Shown: positions 1 to 8,948, numbered from the stretch's first letter. The stretch is DNA of 29,211 nt from Nitrososphaerota archaeon (GCA_013288145.1 JABDCJ010000032.1:1-29211), one strand, 5' to 3'. Made by a program: numbers and translations. The notes: generated by a model from the sequence alone, not told the origin.

Positions 1-647
1 AGTTGAATTACTGTTGCTCCGTTTCTGCTAATTTCAATTCCGCTGCTCGGGGCAACTCTCGAAGCTTCAGTTATTTCTTTTGCAAGTTGCTCAAGCTGTT
101 CTTTTTGAATTATCTCGTCCGAGATCGGAAGATAGTCAAAATTTCCAGGCAATCCCTTCTTCGCATGCGGGGAGACACCTTCTTTGAAATGAACGCTCAA
201 AGTATTACTGTCGAAATACTGTTCGAATTTAAGCCCCGAGGTCCTAATTTCGTTTCGACGGTGGTCAACCTGGATTCCTTCGGCCTTTCCAACTAGTGCT
301 TGAACATAATCGGCGGTCAAAAGCACGGCGCCTCTTCGCTTTGCAATATCTCTAATCAAAGCGTCGATTCTTCCCGAGCCGGCCAATCGTATATCTTCGA
401 TCGAGGGTCTCTCGCCTTCAAAGGTAATCACGATTTTCTTTTCATTCGCCAGTTCCCGAATCAACGTCAGCTCTTCCAGTCCAGCGAATCCTTCCTCCCG
501 GTGCTTCGATGCTTGTGCTTGTAGTTCATCCAGAGCAGCGATAGGGACAATTATTTCAGACTGTTCTGGAATCTCACCAGAGCTGATCATGGAAGTGACT
601 TTACCATCAATTATTATGCTGGTGTCTAGAACTATAGTCTTCGTCAA
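1..647 (-). CDS. PIN-domain ATPase, PilT-N family (COG1855-like), 3' end cut off
   Basis: Reading from a TTG at 647, the frame is open to the left window edge (about 215 residues). It begins TKTIVLDTSIIIDGKV, the first acidic strand of a PIN domain, followed by IVPIAALDELQAQA and, near residue 90, GSGRIDALIRDIA and VLLTADYVQA, which fit the other PIN motifs. This arrangement matches archaeal proteins with an N-terminal PIN domain, a secretion-type ATPase core and a KH domain; only the PIN part and a linker are visible. The family is predicted to act on RNA but its role is not settled. It lies 40 bases downstream of hutU on the same strand. No ATG is available, and a purine-rich AGAGGAGA lies about 15 bases before the TTG. 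The frame stays open upstream into hutU, so the exact start is uncertain. Confidence 0.8.
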   Translation of the reverse strand, partial: MTKTIVLDTSIIIDGKVTSMISSGEIPEQSEIIVPIAALDELQAQASKHREEGFAGLEELTLIRELANEKKIVITFEGERPSIEDIRLAGSGRIDALIRDIAKRRGAVLLTADYVQALVGKAEGIQVDHRRNEIRTSGLKFEQYFDSNTLSVHFKEGVSPHAKKGLPGNFDYLPISDEIIQKEQLEQLAKEITEASRVAPSSGIEISRNGATVIQ

Positions 648-687
648 TTCTTGGAATTTCGTCTCCTCTTGATTTTTGAGCTGTGGT

Positions 688-2406
688 TTACAGGGATCCT
701 TCAGTACTACGCATCATAGGAATCTTTACCCCTTTGTCCAATGCTACTTTCTTGGCTGAAGCATATCCAGCATCTACGTGTCGAGCAACTCCAGTTCCTG
801 GGTCGCTAGTTAAACATCGATCTAAGCGTTTGTCCATTTCTTCAGTACCATCCGCCACAATAACGAGACCAGCGTGGATGCTGTAGCCAATTCCGACGCC
901 ACCACCATGATGTACAGAAACCCAAGAAGCGCCTGATGTTACATTCAGTAGTGCGTTCAGTATAGGCCAATCCGCGATAGCATCGCTTCCATCAGCCATA
1001 CCTTCAGTCTCCCTGTATGGAGAGGCAACAGAACCTGAATCGAGGTGATCCCGGCCGATGACAATTGGTGCTTCAATGTCTCCCCTTGATACAGCCTTGT
1101 TAATCATTTTACCAAAGCGTGCTCGTTCACCGTACCCCAACCAACAGACTCTTGCTGGTAGCCCCTGAAAGCTAACACGTTCGTGCGCTTTCTCGATCCA
1201 CCTCAACAGTCCCTTATTCTTCGGAAACTCCTCAGTGAGCATTTTGTCCGTCAGGAATATGTCTTCAGGATTTCCTGACAGCGCTGCCCAGCGAAATGGT
1301 CCTCGACCCTCGCAAAACAAAGGTCGGATATATTCAGGTACGAACCCTTTGATATGAAAGGCATCTTGGACTCCCGCATCATATGCCTGTTTCCGAATGT
1401 TGTTCCCATATTCGAAGGTCACTGATCCGGCAAGTTGCATTTTCAACATTGCCCTAACATGTATTGCAACAGAACGCATTGACTTTTCAATATACGCGTT
1501 CCTGTCTGATTGCCGCAAATCAGCTGCGCTGCGAACATCGTAGCCCGCCGGAATGTAGCCATTCAGAGGATCGTGAGCAGAGGTCTGGTCTGTTAGAATA
1601 TCGGGTTTGAAACCGCGTGATACAAGATCTGGAAGAAGGTCTGCAGAATTGCCAAGCAAAGCAATGGATAGTTGTCGCTTTTCCTTACTTGCATCATGAG
1701 CTAGGGAGAGTGCTTCGGAAACTCTCTCGGTTTTCACGTCGCAATACTTCGTTCGAATCCTGCGGTCTATCTTGTCTGGATCAACATCAATGACGATCGC
1801 GACCCCATCGTTCAACGTAACGGCTAGTGGTTGAGCTCCGCCCATCTCACCGAGTCCTGACGAAAGTGTAACAGTGCCTGCAAGAGTTCCGCCAAATCTT
1901 CTATCCGCTACCGCAGCGAGCGTTTCATATGTTCCTTGAAGTATACCTTGAGTACCGATGTAAATCCATGAACCGGCAGTCATTTGCCCGTACATGGTCA
2001 GACCCTTGGCTTCTAGATCCCAAAACTGTTCCCAAGTTGCCCAGTGTGGAACGAGCATTGCATTTGTAATCAGGACCCGCGGCGAATGCGGAAAAGTCGT
2101 AAAAATTCCGACAGGTTTTCCCGATTGAACAAGTAATGTCTCGTCATTTTCGAGTTCCTTCAGACTTTCCACGATTTGGTTGTAACAATCCCAGTTCCTT
2201 GCAGCCTTTCCCGTTCCACCATAAACTATCAGATTGTCCGGATCCCTCGCTACTTCGGGATCAAGATTGTTCATTAGCATGCGCATTGCTGCTTCTTGAT
2301 GCCAGCCTTTGCACGAGATATCCTTTCCACGAGGAGCCCGAATTGCGTTTCTTGTCATCGCGTTTTGAATTTGCCCAACCGGCGTTAATACCCTTCCCTT
2401 AGTCAA
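688..2406 (-). CDS. hutU: urocanate hydratase (urocanase)
   Basis: Urocanase converts urocanate to 4-imidazolone-5-propionate, the second step of histidine breakdown, using tightly bound NAD+ as an electrophile. The 572-residue product is close to the usual 550-560. Family signatures run the whole length: [14 protein letters not shown] near residue 60, [14 protein letters not shown] near 145, [12 protein letters not shown] for NAD binding near 180, and [14 protein letters not shown], where Cys421 matches the active-site cysteine (Cys410 of the Pseudomonas putida enzyme). [14 protein letters not shown] closes the protein. The start is TTG at 2406; no ATG fits the conserved N-terminus. It is transcribed divergently from hutI, the next enzyme of the pathway, and the 103 bases between them probably carry both promoters. 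Histidine ammonia-lyase is not in the window. Confidence 0.97.
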   Translation of the reverse strand: MTKGRVLTPVGQIQNAMTRNAIRAPRGKDISCKGWHQEAAMRMLMNNLDPEVARDPDNLIVYGGTGKAARNWDCYNQIVESLKELENDETLLVQSGKPVGIFTTFPHSPRVLITNAMLVPHWATWEQFWDLEAKGLTMYGQMTAGSWIYIGTQGILQGTYETLAAVADRRFGGTLAGTVTLSSGLGEMGGAQPLAVTLNDGVAIVIDVDPDKIDRRIRTKYCDVKTERVSEALSLAHDASKEKRQLSIALLGNSADLLPDLVSRGFKPDILTDQTSAHDPLNGYIPAGYDVRSAADLRQSDRNAYIEKSMRSVAIHVRAMLKMQLAGSVTFEYGNNIRKQAYDAGVQDAFHIKGFVPEYIRPLFCEGRGPFRWAALSGNPEDIFLTDKMLTEEFPKNKGLLRWIEKAHERVSFQGLPARVCWLGYGERARFGKMINKAVSRGDIEAPIVIGRDHLDSGSVASPYRETEGMADGSDAIADWPILNALLNVTSGASWVSVHHGGGVGIGYSIHAGLVIVADGTEEMDKRLDRCLTSDPGTGVARHVDAGYASAKKVALDKGVKIPMMRSTEGSL

Positions 2407-2509
2407 TTCGCAGGATACTTTGCGATTGAAAGTTACCCCGACTATAATTTCCCAACGGAGCTCAGATCAAATACAATTTTATCCTGATACTTCTTATTGT
2501 CTTCAAGTT
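2407..2509. promoter_or_regulatory. divergent hutU/hutI promoter region
   Basis: The spacer between the two hut start codons is AT-rich. On the plus strand AATTTTATC (about 2474-2482) lies roughly 30 bases before the hutI ATG. On the minus strand AAATTATAGT (about 2440-2449) lies about 35-40 bases before the hutU TTG. Both distances suit short-leader or leaderless archaeal transcripts. CAGGATA at 2411-2417 and its exact inverse TATCCTG at 2480-2486 form a widely spaced inverted pair, one near each gene, which could be half-sites for a shared regulator. The promoter calls rest on sequence only. Confidence 0.5.
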
Positions 2510-3796
2510 ATGCAATCGTCCGATTCGAGACCCGACGTTGATTTAGTGTTGTTTAACATCGGTCAGCTTCTGAGTCTCGCCGGCACGTCTTCTGCACCGG
2601 TCAGGTTTCCCAGCATTGAAACATTAGGAGCTCTGGAGACTGAGGATCTTTGCGTTGCTTGCGCTTCCCAAAGAATAGTCTACGTAGGAAGGCGTTCCGA
2701 ATTGACCAAGAACTTTTCTTCTTCACATGCAACTGAAATTGATTGTCGCCGCCGACTGGTGATGCCGGGATTTGTCGATTCCCATACTCATGCAATGTTT
2801 GCCGGGAGCCGGGAAAGAGAACTTTCAGCGAAGCTTGCCGGTAAATCCTACCTGGAAATACTTCGATCGGGTGGAGGCATTTTGAAAACTGTACACGACA
2901 CCAGAAGCGCTTCTGATGAAGAGCTGATAACTCAGACCAATGACAGACTATCGTCGATGCTTTCATTCGGGACAACCACCGTCGAAGTAAAGAGTGGATA
3001 TGCTCTAAATATCTCCGGGGAAATTAGGCTACTCGAGTTAATTTCTAGAATAAAGACAGAATTTGGTTACGATATTGAAGCGACACTTTTGTCGGCCCAT
3101 GCAATACCCGGAGAATACACCGGTAAAACTTCCGCATACGTTTCAGAAGTTGTCGTACCCTCCGTAAACATCGCTGCTGAAAGAAGCTTGGCTAAGTTTT
3201 GTGATGTCTTTATGGAAGAGGGAGTATTCGGATATGAAGAGACCGAATCGATACTCTCACACGCATCTAGAATAGGACTACTAACTAAAATCCACGCTGA
3301 TGAATTCTCGGATCAGAATGGAGCACAGCTTGGAGCAAATCAGGGAGTGGTCTCAGCTGACCATCTTGGTCGATCTTCGTTAGATGGAATTTCCGCCCTT
3401 TCGAGATCACGTGCTGTTGCCGTATTGCTCCCCGGAACTCTGTTTTCATCTTTTGTGGGTTCTTATGCTAAAGCTAGGCAATTCGTCGACCTCGGATTAC
3501 CTGTAGCGATCGCAACGGACTTGAGTCCTAATAGCTGGATCGAGTCGATGCAGTTCGTGATTTCCCTTGCCTGCTATGGAATGCGATTGTCTGTCGAGGA
3601 AGCTATTACTGGCGCGACCATCAACGGGGCTCATGCGCTTTCCCGGGGACATGATGTTGGATCTATCGAAGCGGGAAAGCGCGCGAACATACTTATTTGC
3701 GATGTCCAATCTTACGAGCAAGTGCCATACAGAATCGCGACTAATGTCGTTGGAAAAGTAATTCGCGACGGGAAACTTGTCTCCCAAAAAAACTGA
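2510..3796 (+). CDS. hutI: imidazolonepropionase
   Basis: HutI hydrolyses imidazolone-5-propionate to N-formimino-L-glutamate, the third step of histidine degradation; it is a metal-dependent amidohydrolase with a TIM-barrel fold. Counting from the ATG at 2510 (428 residues), the metal motif DSHTHAMFAGSRERE is at residues 90-104 (His92, His94). It is followed by SAHAIPGEY, HADEFSDQNGAQLGA and ATDLSPNSW, which supply the remaining metal and substrate ligands. The frame also extends back to a TTG at 2420, but those extra 30 residues do not look like the family and would run through the likely promoter, so 2510 is preferred. Residues 1-40 still form a slightly longer N-terminus than usual. It is divergent from hutU. 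Confidence 0.96.
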   Translation: MQSSDSRPDVDLVLFNIGQLLSLAGTSSAPVRFPSIETLGALETEDLCVACASQRIVYVGRRSELTKNFSSSHATEIDCRRRLVMPGFVDSHTHAMFAGSRERELSAKLAGKSYLEILRSGGGILKTVHDTRSASDEELITQTNDRLSSMLSFGTTTVEVKSGYALNISGEIRLLELISRIKTEFGYDIEATLLSAHAIPGEYTGKTSAYVSEVVVPSVNIAAERSLAKFCDVFMEEGVFGYEETESILSHASRIGLLTKIHADEFSDQNGAQLGANQGVVSADHLGRSSLDGISALSRSRAVAVLLPGTLFSSFVGSYAKARQFVDLGLPVAIATDLSPNSWIESMQFVISLACYGMRLSVEEAITGATINGAHALSRGHDVGSIEAGKRANILICDVQSYEQVPYRIATNVVGKVIRDGKLVSQKN

Positions 3797-4092
3797 GTTG
3801 TTAGTTAGATCTGCTAGCATTACGGACCGCTTAGCAATCTCCCGCGAGCTAGATATCCAGCTGGATTCTTAATGTGGATGGAAAGAGACGGGTGGATATC
3901 GACGAATTTCTAGGGTTCTGTCACTTTGCGGTAAGATAATTTGGTCCCTTCACCTGACGTCGCTGTAGACAATAGATCTAGTGCTTGATACACAAAGAGG
4001 AATTTTTTTGCTACTATGCTTACTTCAATCGGATGAATGTCTCAGTTCGTCTTTAGATTTCGTCAAAATAATGCTCTTTCAAGAAAGGGAAA
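3797..4092. other. intergenic region between convergent hutI and HAD gene
   Basis: No convincing reading frame or RNA gene is visible. The spacer separates two gene 3' ends. It contains a perfect 12-base palindrome, ATCCAGCTGGAT, at 3855-3866, and a run of seven T at about 4003-4009 that could help end transcription from hutI. Nothing else stands out. Confidence 0.5.
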
Positions 4093-4773
4093 TCAAAGGA
4101 CTATTGCTTCGAGTTCTTCCAGACTTTTTATCGCATAATCAGGGGAATACTTTCTGAGCGCGTCGATGTGATAAAGGCCGGTAGAGACCGAAGCACATTT
4201 CATATTTGCCAGTCTGGCAGCTTCAATATCGATTGTCGAGTCGCCGACATAAAGTGATTCTTCTGGCGTGACCCGGAGCTCCTTCATCGCGTACAATAGG
4301 CCGTGAGGATTTGGTTTGAGCTTCTGCATTTCGTTTCGAGTAACTAAGATGGATAGATACGGTTCAAACCCGAATTCTTTGATTACAGATTCGACCGGTG
4401 CCCTGCCGCTATTGGTAACTATTCCGGTCAATATTTCAGCGTGCTTTATCTTACGCAATATGGGGACGGAATCAGGGTGAGGACGCGCCTGTGAAAGGGC
4501 CTCGAATTCAAAGCCGTCAAGCAGTCTGAAAATTGATGCGTGTATGTCTTTGAAATCGTGTTGGTTCTGTAACTCCTTGGATTTCATCCACTGTTCATTT
4601 GCCTGATCAATTATTTCCTGAGTCCGCATCGTCTCGGTCCAAAAACTGGAATCGTAACTCTTCCCCTCCAGAAATTCGATCATGGCGAGCCTGGACTCCT
4701 TTACTTGGAACTTGAATTCGACAAGGGTACCATCAAGGTCAAAGAGTACTGATTTGAAAGGGCGCTGTTTCAA
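4093..4773 (-). CDS. HAD-superfamily phosphatase (phosphoglycolate phosphatase/PpaX-like)
   Basis: The 226-residue soluble protein has all four HAD motifs: FDLDGTL at residues 11-17 (nucleophile Asp12, acid/base Asp14), VTNSG at 119-123, Lys151 in QKLKPNPHG, and YVGDSTID at 175-182 for Mg2+ binding. A helical cap of about 75 residues sits between motifs I and II, typical of the C1-cap Gph/PpaX group. Substrate cannot be read from sequence; small phosphorylated metabolites such as phosphoglycolate are usual in this group. The TTG at 4773 is the only usable start because an in-frame stop lies two codons upstream. A TATA-like GCTTAAAATC lies about 30 bases upstream. It is divergent from lysS with 67 bases between. 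Confidence 0.9.
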   Translation of the reverse strand: MKQRPFKSVLFDLDGTLVEFKFQVKESRLAMIEFLEGKSYDSSFWTETMRTQEIIDQANEQWMKSKELQNQHDFKDIHASIFRLLDGFEFEALSQARPHPDSVPILRKIKHAEILTGIVTNSGRAPVESVIKEFGFEPYLSILVTRNEMQKLKPNPHGLLYAMKELRVTPEESLYVGDSTIDIEAARLANMKCASVSTGLYHIDALRKYSPDYAIKSLEELEAIVL

Positions 4774-4840
4774 TAATCAACATCACGGCGTATGCTGGAA
4801 CGATTTTAAGCACGGATAATAAACTCATTACCAGAAAGGT
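4774..4840. promoter_or_regulatory. divergent promoter region, HAD gene / lysS
   Basis: Plus strand: GATAATAAAC at about 4815-4824 is about 25 bases before the lysS TTG at 4841, the spacing expected of a leaderless transcript. Minus strand: a TTAAAA-type box at about 4803-4809 lies about 30 bases before the HAD gene TTG at 4773. No Shine-Dalgarno sequence is visible for either gene, which fits leaderless initiation. The assignment is from sequence alone. Confidence 0.45.
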
Positions 4841-6490
4841 TTGGGTTTGGAAAGTACGTCTGGTCCGGATGATGAAATAATCTCGGATCAAGAAATTATC
4901 GGCCGAGGAACTTGGCTCGATCGCGTCGCGAAAGAAATTGTTGAACGCGAAAAATCGCTTCACAGATCTCTTAACAACATCCGGGTAGAGTCAGGTCTTG
5001 GCGCGTCTGGTTTCCCTCATATCGGCAGTTTAGGTGACGCAGCAAGAGCATATGGTGTAAAGTTAGCGCTAGAAGAGGCAGGATATCACTCGGAGCTTAT
5101 AGCTTATTCCGACGATATGGATGCCCTCAGAAAAGTTCCCCCCGGATTACCCGAATGGCTTCACAACGATATTGGAAAGCCAGTATCAGAAATTAAGGAC
5201 CCATTCGACTGTCATGGCTCCTACGGGGAGCATATGAGCTCTCTTTTGATTGATGCACTGGACAAGCTGGGAATGAAATATACCTTCCAGAGTGGATACA
5301 AGGCCTACAAAGACGGTTTGCTTGTAAAAGAGATCAAACTGATTCTTGAGCATGCTCAGGCAATCGGTAAAGAAATTGAAGAGGTAACCGGACAGACGAA
5401 GTACCTGGAAACTTTACCTTATTTTCCCCAGTGCTCAAACTGTAAGCGGCTGAATGTCGCGAGGCCATACAAGTTCGATCCAGAAGAAATGAGGGTTTAC
5501 TACAAATGTACAGGTGACGAGATCGCAAAAAAATGGGTTGAGGGTTGTGGTCATGAAGGCTCTGTAGATATTACAAAGGGTGAAGGAAAGCTTCCGTGGA
5601 AAGTTGAGTTTGCGGCCAGATGGTCCGCATTTGACGTACGTTTTGAAGCGCACGGAAAAGAGCTAACTGATTCTGTCAAGATAAACGATTGGATATCCGA
5701 CAACGTGCTTTCGTTTCCTCATCCGTATCACGTTGTCTACGAACTCTTTCAGGACAAATCCGGAAAGAAAATGTCGAAATCGGTTGGAAATCTGGTCACG
5801 CCGCAAAAATGGTTAACACTCGCGAGTCCACAATCGCTGATGCATGTTTACTTCAAGAGAATTGTCGGTGCGAGAAATATTTCGGAAGAAGACGTGCCAC
5901 TCTACATGGAGGAATACGATCAGCTCGAAGATTTGTACTTTGGAAAAACAAAGGAAACAAACTCCATGAAAGCAGCTCGCCTCAAAGGTCTTTACTACTA
6001 TTCCAATTTATCCCGGCCGCCACAGACCATGCCACAGCACGTTTCCTACAGGTTGCTAGTCGACCTCGCAAATGTTGCTCCCCAGGATAATCCGGTCGAA
6101 TTTATAGAAAAAAGACTTCTTGACTACCGGGTGGTTCGAGAAATTACCGAAGAAGTAAGGAAGAGAATCGGTTACGCTCTAAACTGGGCAAGAGAATTTT
6201 CTCTACAGGAAACAATTGTTGAGCTCACCCCGGCGGAAAGAAAGGCTGTACTTGAGCTTAGCTCGAAGCTCCTTGAGATCCCGTGCGAGCCGGAGACTGT
6301 TCAGAACCTGATTTTTGACATATCAAAATCAATTGATCCAAAACCAGGACCCTTCTTCAGAGTGCTTTATCTGACTTTACTAGGAGTTGAAAAAGGACCA
6401 AAACTGGGGCCTTACATCGTGGATGTTGGATGTCGAACAACCTCTGAAAAACTGAAGAAGGCCAGGGAAAGTAAAAGCCTTATGGAATAA
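4841..6490 (+). CDS. lysS: lysyl-tRNA synthetase, class I
   Basis: This enzyme charges tRNA-Lys with lysine. It is the archaeal class I type, unrelated in fold to the class II enzyme of most bacteria and eukaryotes. The HIGH-like motif is ASGFPHIGS with His60; the second signature is KKMSKS, with KMSKS at residues 310-314. CSNC and a later Cys pair (CTG, GCGHEG) form the zinc-binding insertion near residues 195-235. The C-terminal third is the helical anticodon-binding region. The length of 549 residues is normal. The start is TTG at 4841, placed by the TATA-like box 25 bases upstream; a second TTG two codons later is possible. It converges with a doubtful small ORF. Confidence 0.97.
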   Translation: MGLESTSGPDDEIISDQEIIGRGTWLDRVAKEIVEREKSLHRSLNNIRVESGLGASGFPHIGSLGDAARAYGVKLALEEAGYHSELIAYSDDMDALRKVPPGLPEWLHNDIGKPVSEIKDPFDCHGSYGEHMSSLLIDALDKLGMKYTFQSGYKAYKDGLLVKEIKLILEHAQAIGKEIEEVTGQTKYLETLPYFPQCSNCKRLNVARPYKFDPEEMRVYYKCTGDEIAKKWVEGCGHEGSVDITKGEGKLPWKVEFAARWSAFDVRFEAHGKELTDSVKINDWISDNVLSFPHPYHVVYELFQDKSGKKMSKSVGNLVTPQKWLTLASPQSLMHVYFKRIVGARNISEEDVPLYMEEYDQLEDLYFGKTKETNSMKAARLKGLYYYSNLSRPPQTMPQHVSYRLLVDLANVAPQDNPVEFIEKRLLDYRVVREITEEVRKRIGYALNWAREFSLQETIVELTPAERKAVLELSSKLLEIPCEPETVQNLIFDISKSIDPKPGPFFRVLYLTLLGVEKGPKLGPYIVDVGCRTTSEKLKKARESKSLME

Positions 6491-6707
6491 CAAATGATCC
6501 CGGCTGGTCTTTTTGAAATTTCGCTGGAATAGCACAACTTCTCCACGGTGCTGGAATCCAGTTAATCTGACCATGTCGCGTCATCATCAACCAACTCCCC
6601 CAGTCTTGAATAATGTGTTTCTGAATCGAAAATACTTTTTTTCTATAGAGGTTACTTAGGCGATCAATACGAACATCGCGAATAGATTGATCTAACCATG
6701 GCTGCAT
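6480..6707 (-). CDS. possible small hypothetical protein
   Basis: A 75-codon frame from ATG 6707 overlaps the last 11 bases of lysS in the opposite direction. The product is rich in Trp, Arg and Pro (SWLMMTRHGQINWIPAPWRS) and looks more protein-like than most antisense frames. The open frame continues upstream for about 28 further codons without a recognised start. No family is recognised and no clear ribosome binding site is seen. It could be a remnant, a small real gene, or chance. Confidence 0.28.
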   Translation of the reverse strand: MQPWLDQSIRDVRIDRLSNLYRKKVFSIQKHIIQDWGSWLMMTRHGQINWIPAPWRSCAIPAKFQKDQPGSFVIP

Positions 6708-6798
6708 TTCATAATTGATTTCGGTCCCGGAATATTCGAAAACTGATATGCAATTGCTTTTATAGATCTTTGTCTTTTTTGTTTGCCACGATAACTAT

Positions 6799-7553
6799 AT
6801 GCGAAAGATTATCGTTGCCCTAATTGCTACATTATTTCTCTACGGTTTGTCGATTCCAATATCAACAGCGGCTGGATTGATCACCGGAACTGCTACCAAG
6901 TGTACCGCTCCTGCTCCAGAGCAGTGTTATTACGTTATAGCTGGCAAGACAGGAAATGGCTTTGCGCAAACAAATTCATACTTCGTCTTTTTCCAGCTCC
7001 CGGGAGAAGCAAAAGAAACGGTTGGCCAGCCATTCCATTGGCACGCAGCTTCAGTTACCGGTAGTACTACAATTGGGTAGGGACATTTACCGCGACTGAT
7101 GTTAATACCGGGAAGGTAGTTGTAGGGTCGACCAACACGTTCGTAAACATCAGTGTTCGCTGCTCAAGAGGTTGTTCCACTTCAATCACACTCATCAATG
7201 GCTCTATTTCGTTCAATCCAACAAATCAGGATCCAACGATAACCTCCGTAGTCTGCGTTCCATCTAGCATTTTCTCCGGAGATTCGACCACTTGCACTGC
7301 TACTGTTCATGATACAACGAATCCTGCCAGCATTCCAACTGGAACAATAACCTTCGCGACTTCGGTTGGTTATTACGGCACATTTAGTAATGGAGGGATT
7401 TGTGTGCTTTCTTCTGGCACTTGTTCAGTCCAGTTCATGTCTAGTGATGAATACTCGGGCACTTTCCAAATAAATGCCGCCTATTCGGGGGACTCAATTC
7501 ACTATTTGAGCAATGGAAACTCGGCCGTCTACGTCACTTCGAGCGATAATTGA
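6799..7553 (+). pseudogene. secreted Ig-like (Big_3_5-type) repeat protein, interrupted by one frameshift
   Basis: The first frame (6799-7080) encodes a Sec signal peptide (MRKIIVALIATLFLYGLS, cleavage likely after STAAG) and about 65 residues of a small extracellular domain with a cysteine pair, then stops at TAG 7078. The -1 frame opens at 7065 and runs to TGA 7551-7553. It encodes about 157 residues with the pattern TCTATVHDTTNP, IPTGTITFATS, CVLSSGTCSVQF and AAYSGDSIHY, characteristic of bacterial/archaeal Ig-like adhesin domains. The two frames meet within 7065-7077, so a single-base change restores a roughly 250-residue exported protein. There is no classical slippery heptamer, so a recent indel or a sequence error is likelier than programmed frameshifting. 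A TTTTATAG box lies about 40 bases upstream of the ATG. Confidence 0.75.
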
Positions 7554-7635
7554 TGAAACTGTATGACTGCGCCAAGCGATTTAGAATAGTGCCTCCGTAA
7601 ACCCTTATTTCATGATTTCATGGCCTAGAGCCAAA

Positions 7636-7724
7636 GGGCCCGTAGCCTAGCATGGATTAGGGCGTTGAATAATCGCGCAAGCCTCCGAAGCCGAAGGTCG
7701 TGGGTTCAAATCCCACCGGGCCCG
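7636..7724 (+). tRNA. tRNA-Arg (anticodon CCG) with 13-base intron
   Basis: The acceptor stem pairs GGGCCCG (7636-7642) with CGGGCCC (7717-7723), with discriminator G7724; CCA is not encoded. The D stem is 7645-7648/7660-7663 and the T arm is GTGGG-TTCAAAT-CCCAC (7700-7716). The anticodon stem is correct only after removing 7668-7680: TTG+GC (7665-7667, 7681-7682) pairs with GCCGA (7690-7694), leaving the loop CTCCGAA with anticodon CCG at 7685-7687. The spliced length is 76 bases without CCA. It reads CGG codons. A TTTT run at 7725-7728 may end transcription. Confidence 0.93.
7668..7680 (+). other. non-canonical tRNA intron (position 29/30) in bulge-helix-bulge context
   Basis: The intron is AATAATCGCGCAA. 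Exon bases GCGT (7662-7665) pair with intron bases GCGC (7675-7678), including one G-U pair, giving the 4-bp central helix. TG|A (7666-7668) and AA|G (7679-7681) are the two 3-base bulges, each cut after its second base. AGG (7659-7661) pairs with CCT (7682-7684) as the exon-side flanking helix. There is no intron-side helix, only a 6-base loop, so this is a relaxed BHB. Shifting either boundary by one base breaks the anticodon stem. Confidence 0.88.
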
Positions 7725-7913
7725 TTTTCTTTCGACTACCTTGGAAGATTTCAAAGAGGACAAGCCAGAGACCCAAGGTGTGGTAGCTTCGAGATCCAGT
7801 TGTATGAGGATCAGAAAAAAGGATGCCTAGAATGTCAAACCTCCAAAAGAAAGCGAGGTTAGGTTCCAATGAGAAAAAATTTCGGTGGTGGAATAAGCTC
7901 CACCATTTTTTCG

Positions 7914-8948
7914 TCAGGTCCCCTGATCGGTCTCGAGTTGCTGCTGGCGTTTCTTTTTCTTCGAGATCATAGTAGGCTGAGCAGCTGAATTTGCAACAAC
8001 TATTGGTGTCTCCTCATCGGCCGATTTTCCAGTAAGAGCTTCGGCGGTCTTTTTCACATAGTTCTTGATATCCTTCAGATGAAGCGAGTCCATGAACTGC
8101 ATTCGGAGTTTGGTAATTTCATTTGCGATAAAATCTGCCTCCTTTATTCCGTCGGCGGTCAGTTTTACTCTTTGAAGAGCCCTACCGGGTCGAGGCCTTC
8201 CCTCCTGATCTCTTTCATAGACTCCACTGCCTGCGCTTGTGGTAACGTAAAGAGCTCCAAAGCCGAAGAGCCTGCCGATCAAACCGGTATTGCTGCTTAC
8301 GTCGCTGATCGAATCAATAGTAGTTTGAAAGGTTGAGCTGCCTCCAAATCGTTTCGTTATGATCAAACGCCTGTCTGTATAGTACATTCTTTGTCCTTTT
8401 GTGTAATAGTAAGAGCAGATAATTATGAGGATCCCGGAAAGAATTGTCAGGCCAGCAGCAGCCAGTGCATATCCGCCAAGATACGATATGCCGGTGCCAA
8501 GCCAGGGAACGAACTGTGACACTGCAGAAGACGGACTCAGCACTTGTACAAGACCTGAAGTTGCACCCGCTCCCGCGCTAGAAATCGCACTCAGAGTCGA
8601 ACCAATATTTGCAACAGCGTTTGAGATGATCAGAATTACGTAAAGTCCAATTAAAGCCTCGAAAATCGTCTTGGCTAGTCTCGCGACGCTGTCCAGACTA
8701 CTAACATACAGCAGAAAGATTGCACCAAAAGTCACAATGAGGGCTAAAACGTTTTCAAAAGCCAGCGAAATTCCTGCTACAACAATCAGAATCCCAATCA
8801 GATAAGACCGGAATTGAGACATGGGATGAATTCCGGACTCTCCTTCGAAAGTTTCATTCTCCGCAAGGTGAAGAATTGGATCAAACCCCTTGGTTTCTGT
8901 TCGATATGTTCGGTCAGAGTCAGTTTCAGTATTGTAATCAGCTTCCAT
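7914..8948 (-). CDS. membrane protein with bacterial-PH-like (DUF304/bPH_2) domain
   Basis: The 344-residue protein has an acidic, polar first 40 residues and then about four hydrophobic segments: roughly 44-64, 66-85, 95-115 and a long glycine/alanine-rich pair at 148-185. Next comes RMYYTDRRLIITKRFGG and SISDVSSNTGLIGRLFGFGALYV at about 190-240, the pattern of bacterial PH-like (YdbS/YdbT) domains. The tail after 270 is basic and probably cytoplasmic, ending in a lysine-rich KKKKRQQQ stretch. Function is unknown; such domains are thought to work at the membrane. The ATG at 8948 follows a TATA-like ACATAAATAG (about 8980-8990 on the plus strand) by about 35 bases. It stands alone. Confidence 0.82.
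   Translation of the reverse strand: MEADYNTETDSDRTYRTETKGFDPILHLAENETFEGESGIHPMSQFRSYLIGILIVVAGISLAFENVLALIVTFGAIFLLYVSSLDSVARLAKTIFEALIGLYVILIISNAVANIGSTLSAISSAGAGATSGLVQVLSPSSAVSQFVPWLGTGISYLGGYALAAAGLTILSGILIIICSYYYTKGQRMYYTDRRLIITKRFGGSSTFQTTIDSISDVSSNTGLIGRLFGFGALYVTTSAGSGVYERDQEGRPRPGRALQRVKLTADGIKEADFIANEITKLRMQFMDSLHLKDIKNYVKKTAEALTGKSADEETPIVVANSAAQPTMISKKKKRQQQLETDQGT

Noticed and set aside
2420..2509. Upstream extension of hutI from TTG 2420
   Set aside because: The extra 30 residues are not family-like and cross the probable promoter; ATG 2510 fits the conserved start better.
7065..7080. Programmed -1 frameshift in the Ig-like gene
   Set aside because: No X XXY YYZ slippery heptamer and no clear downstream stem; an indel or read error is simpler.
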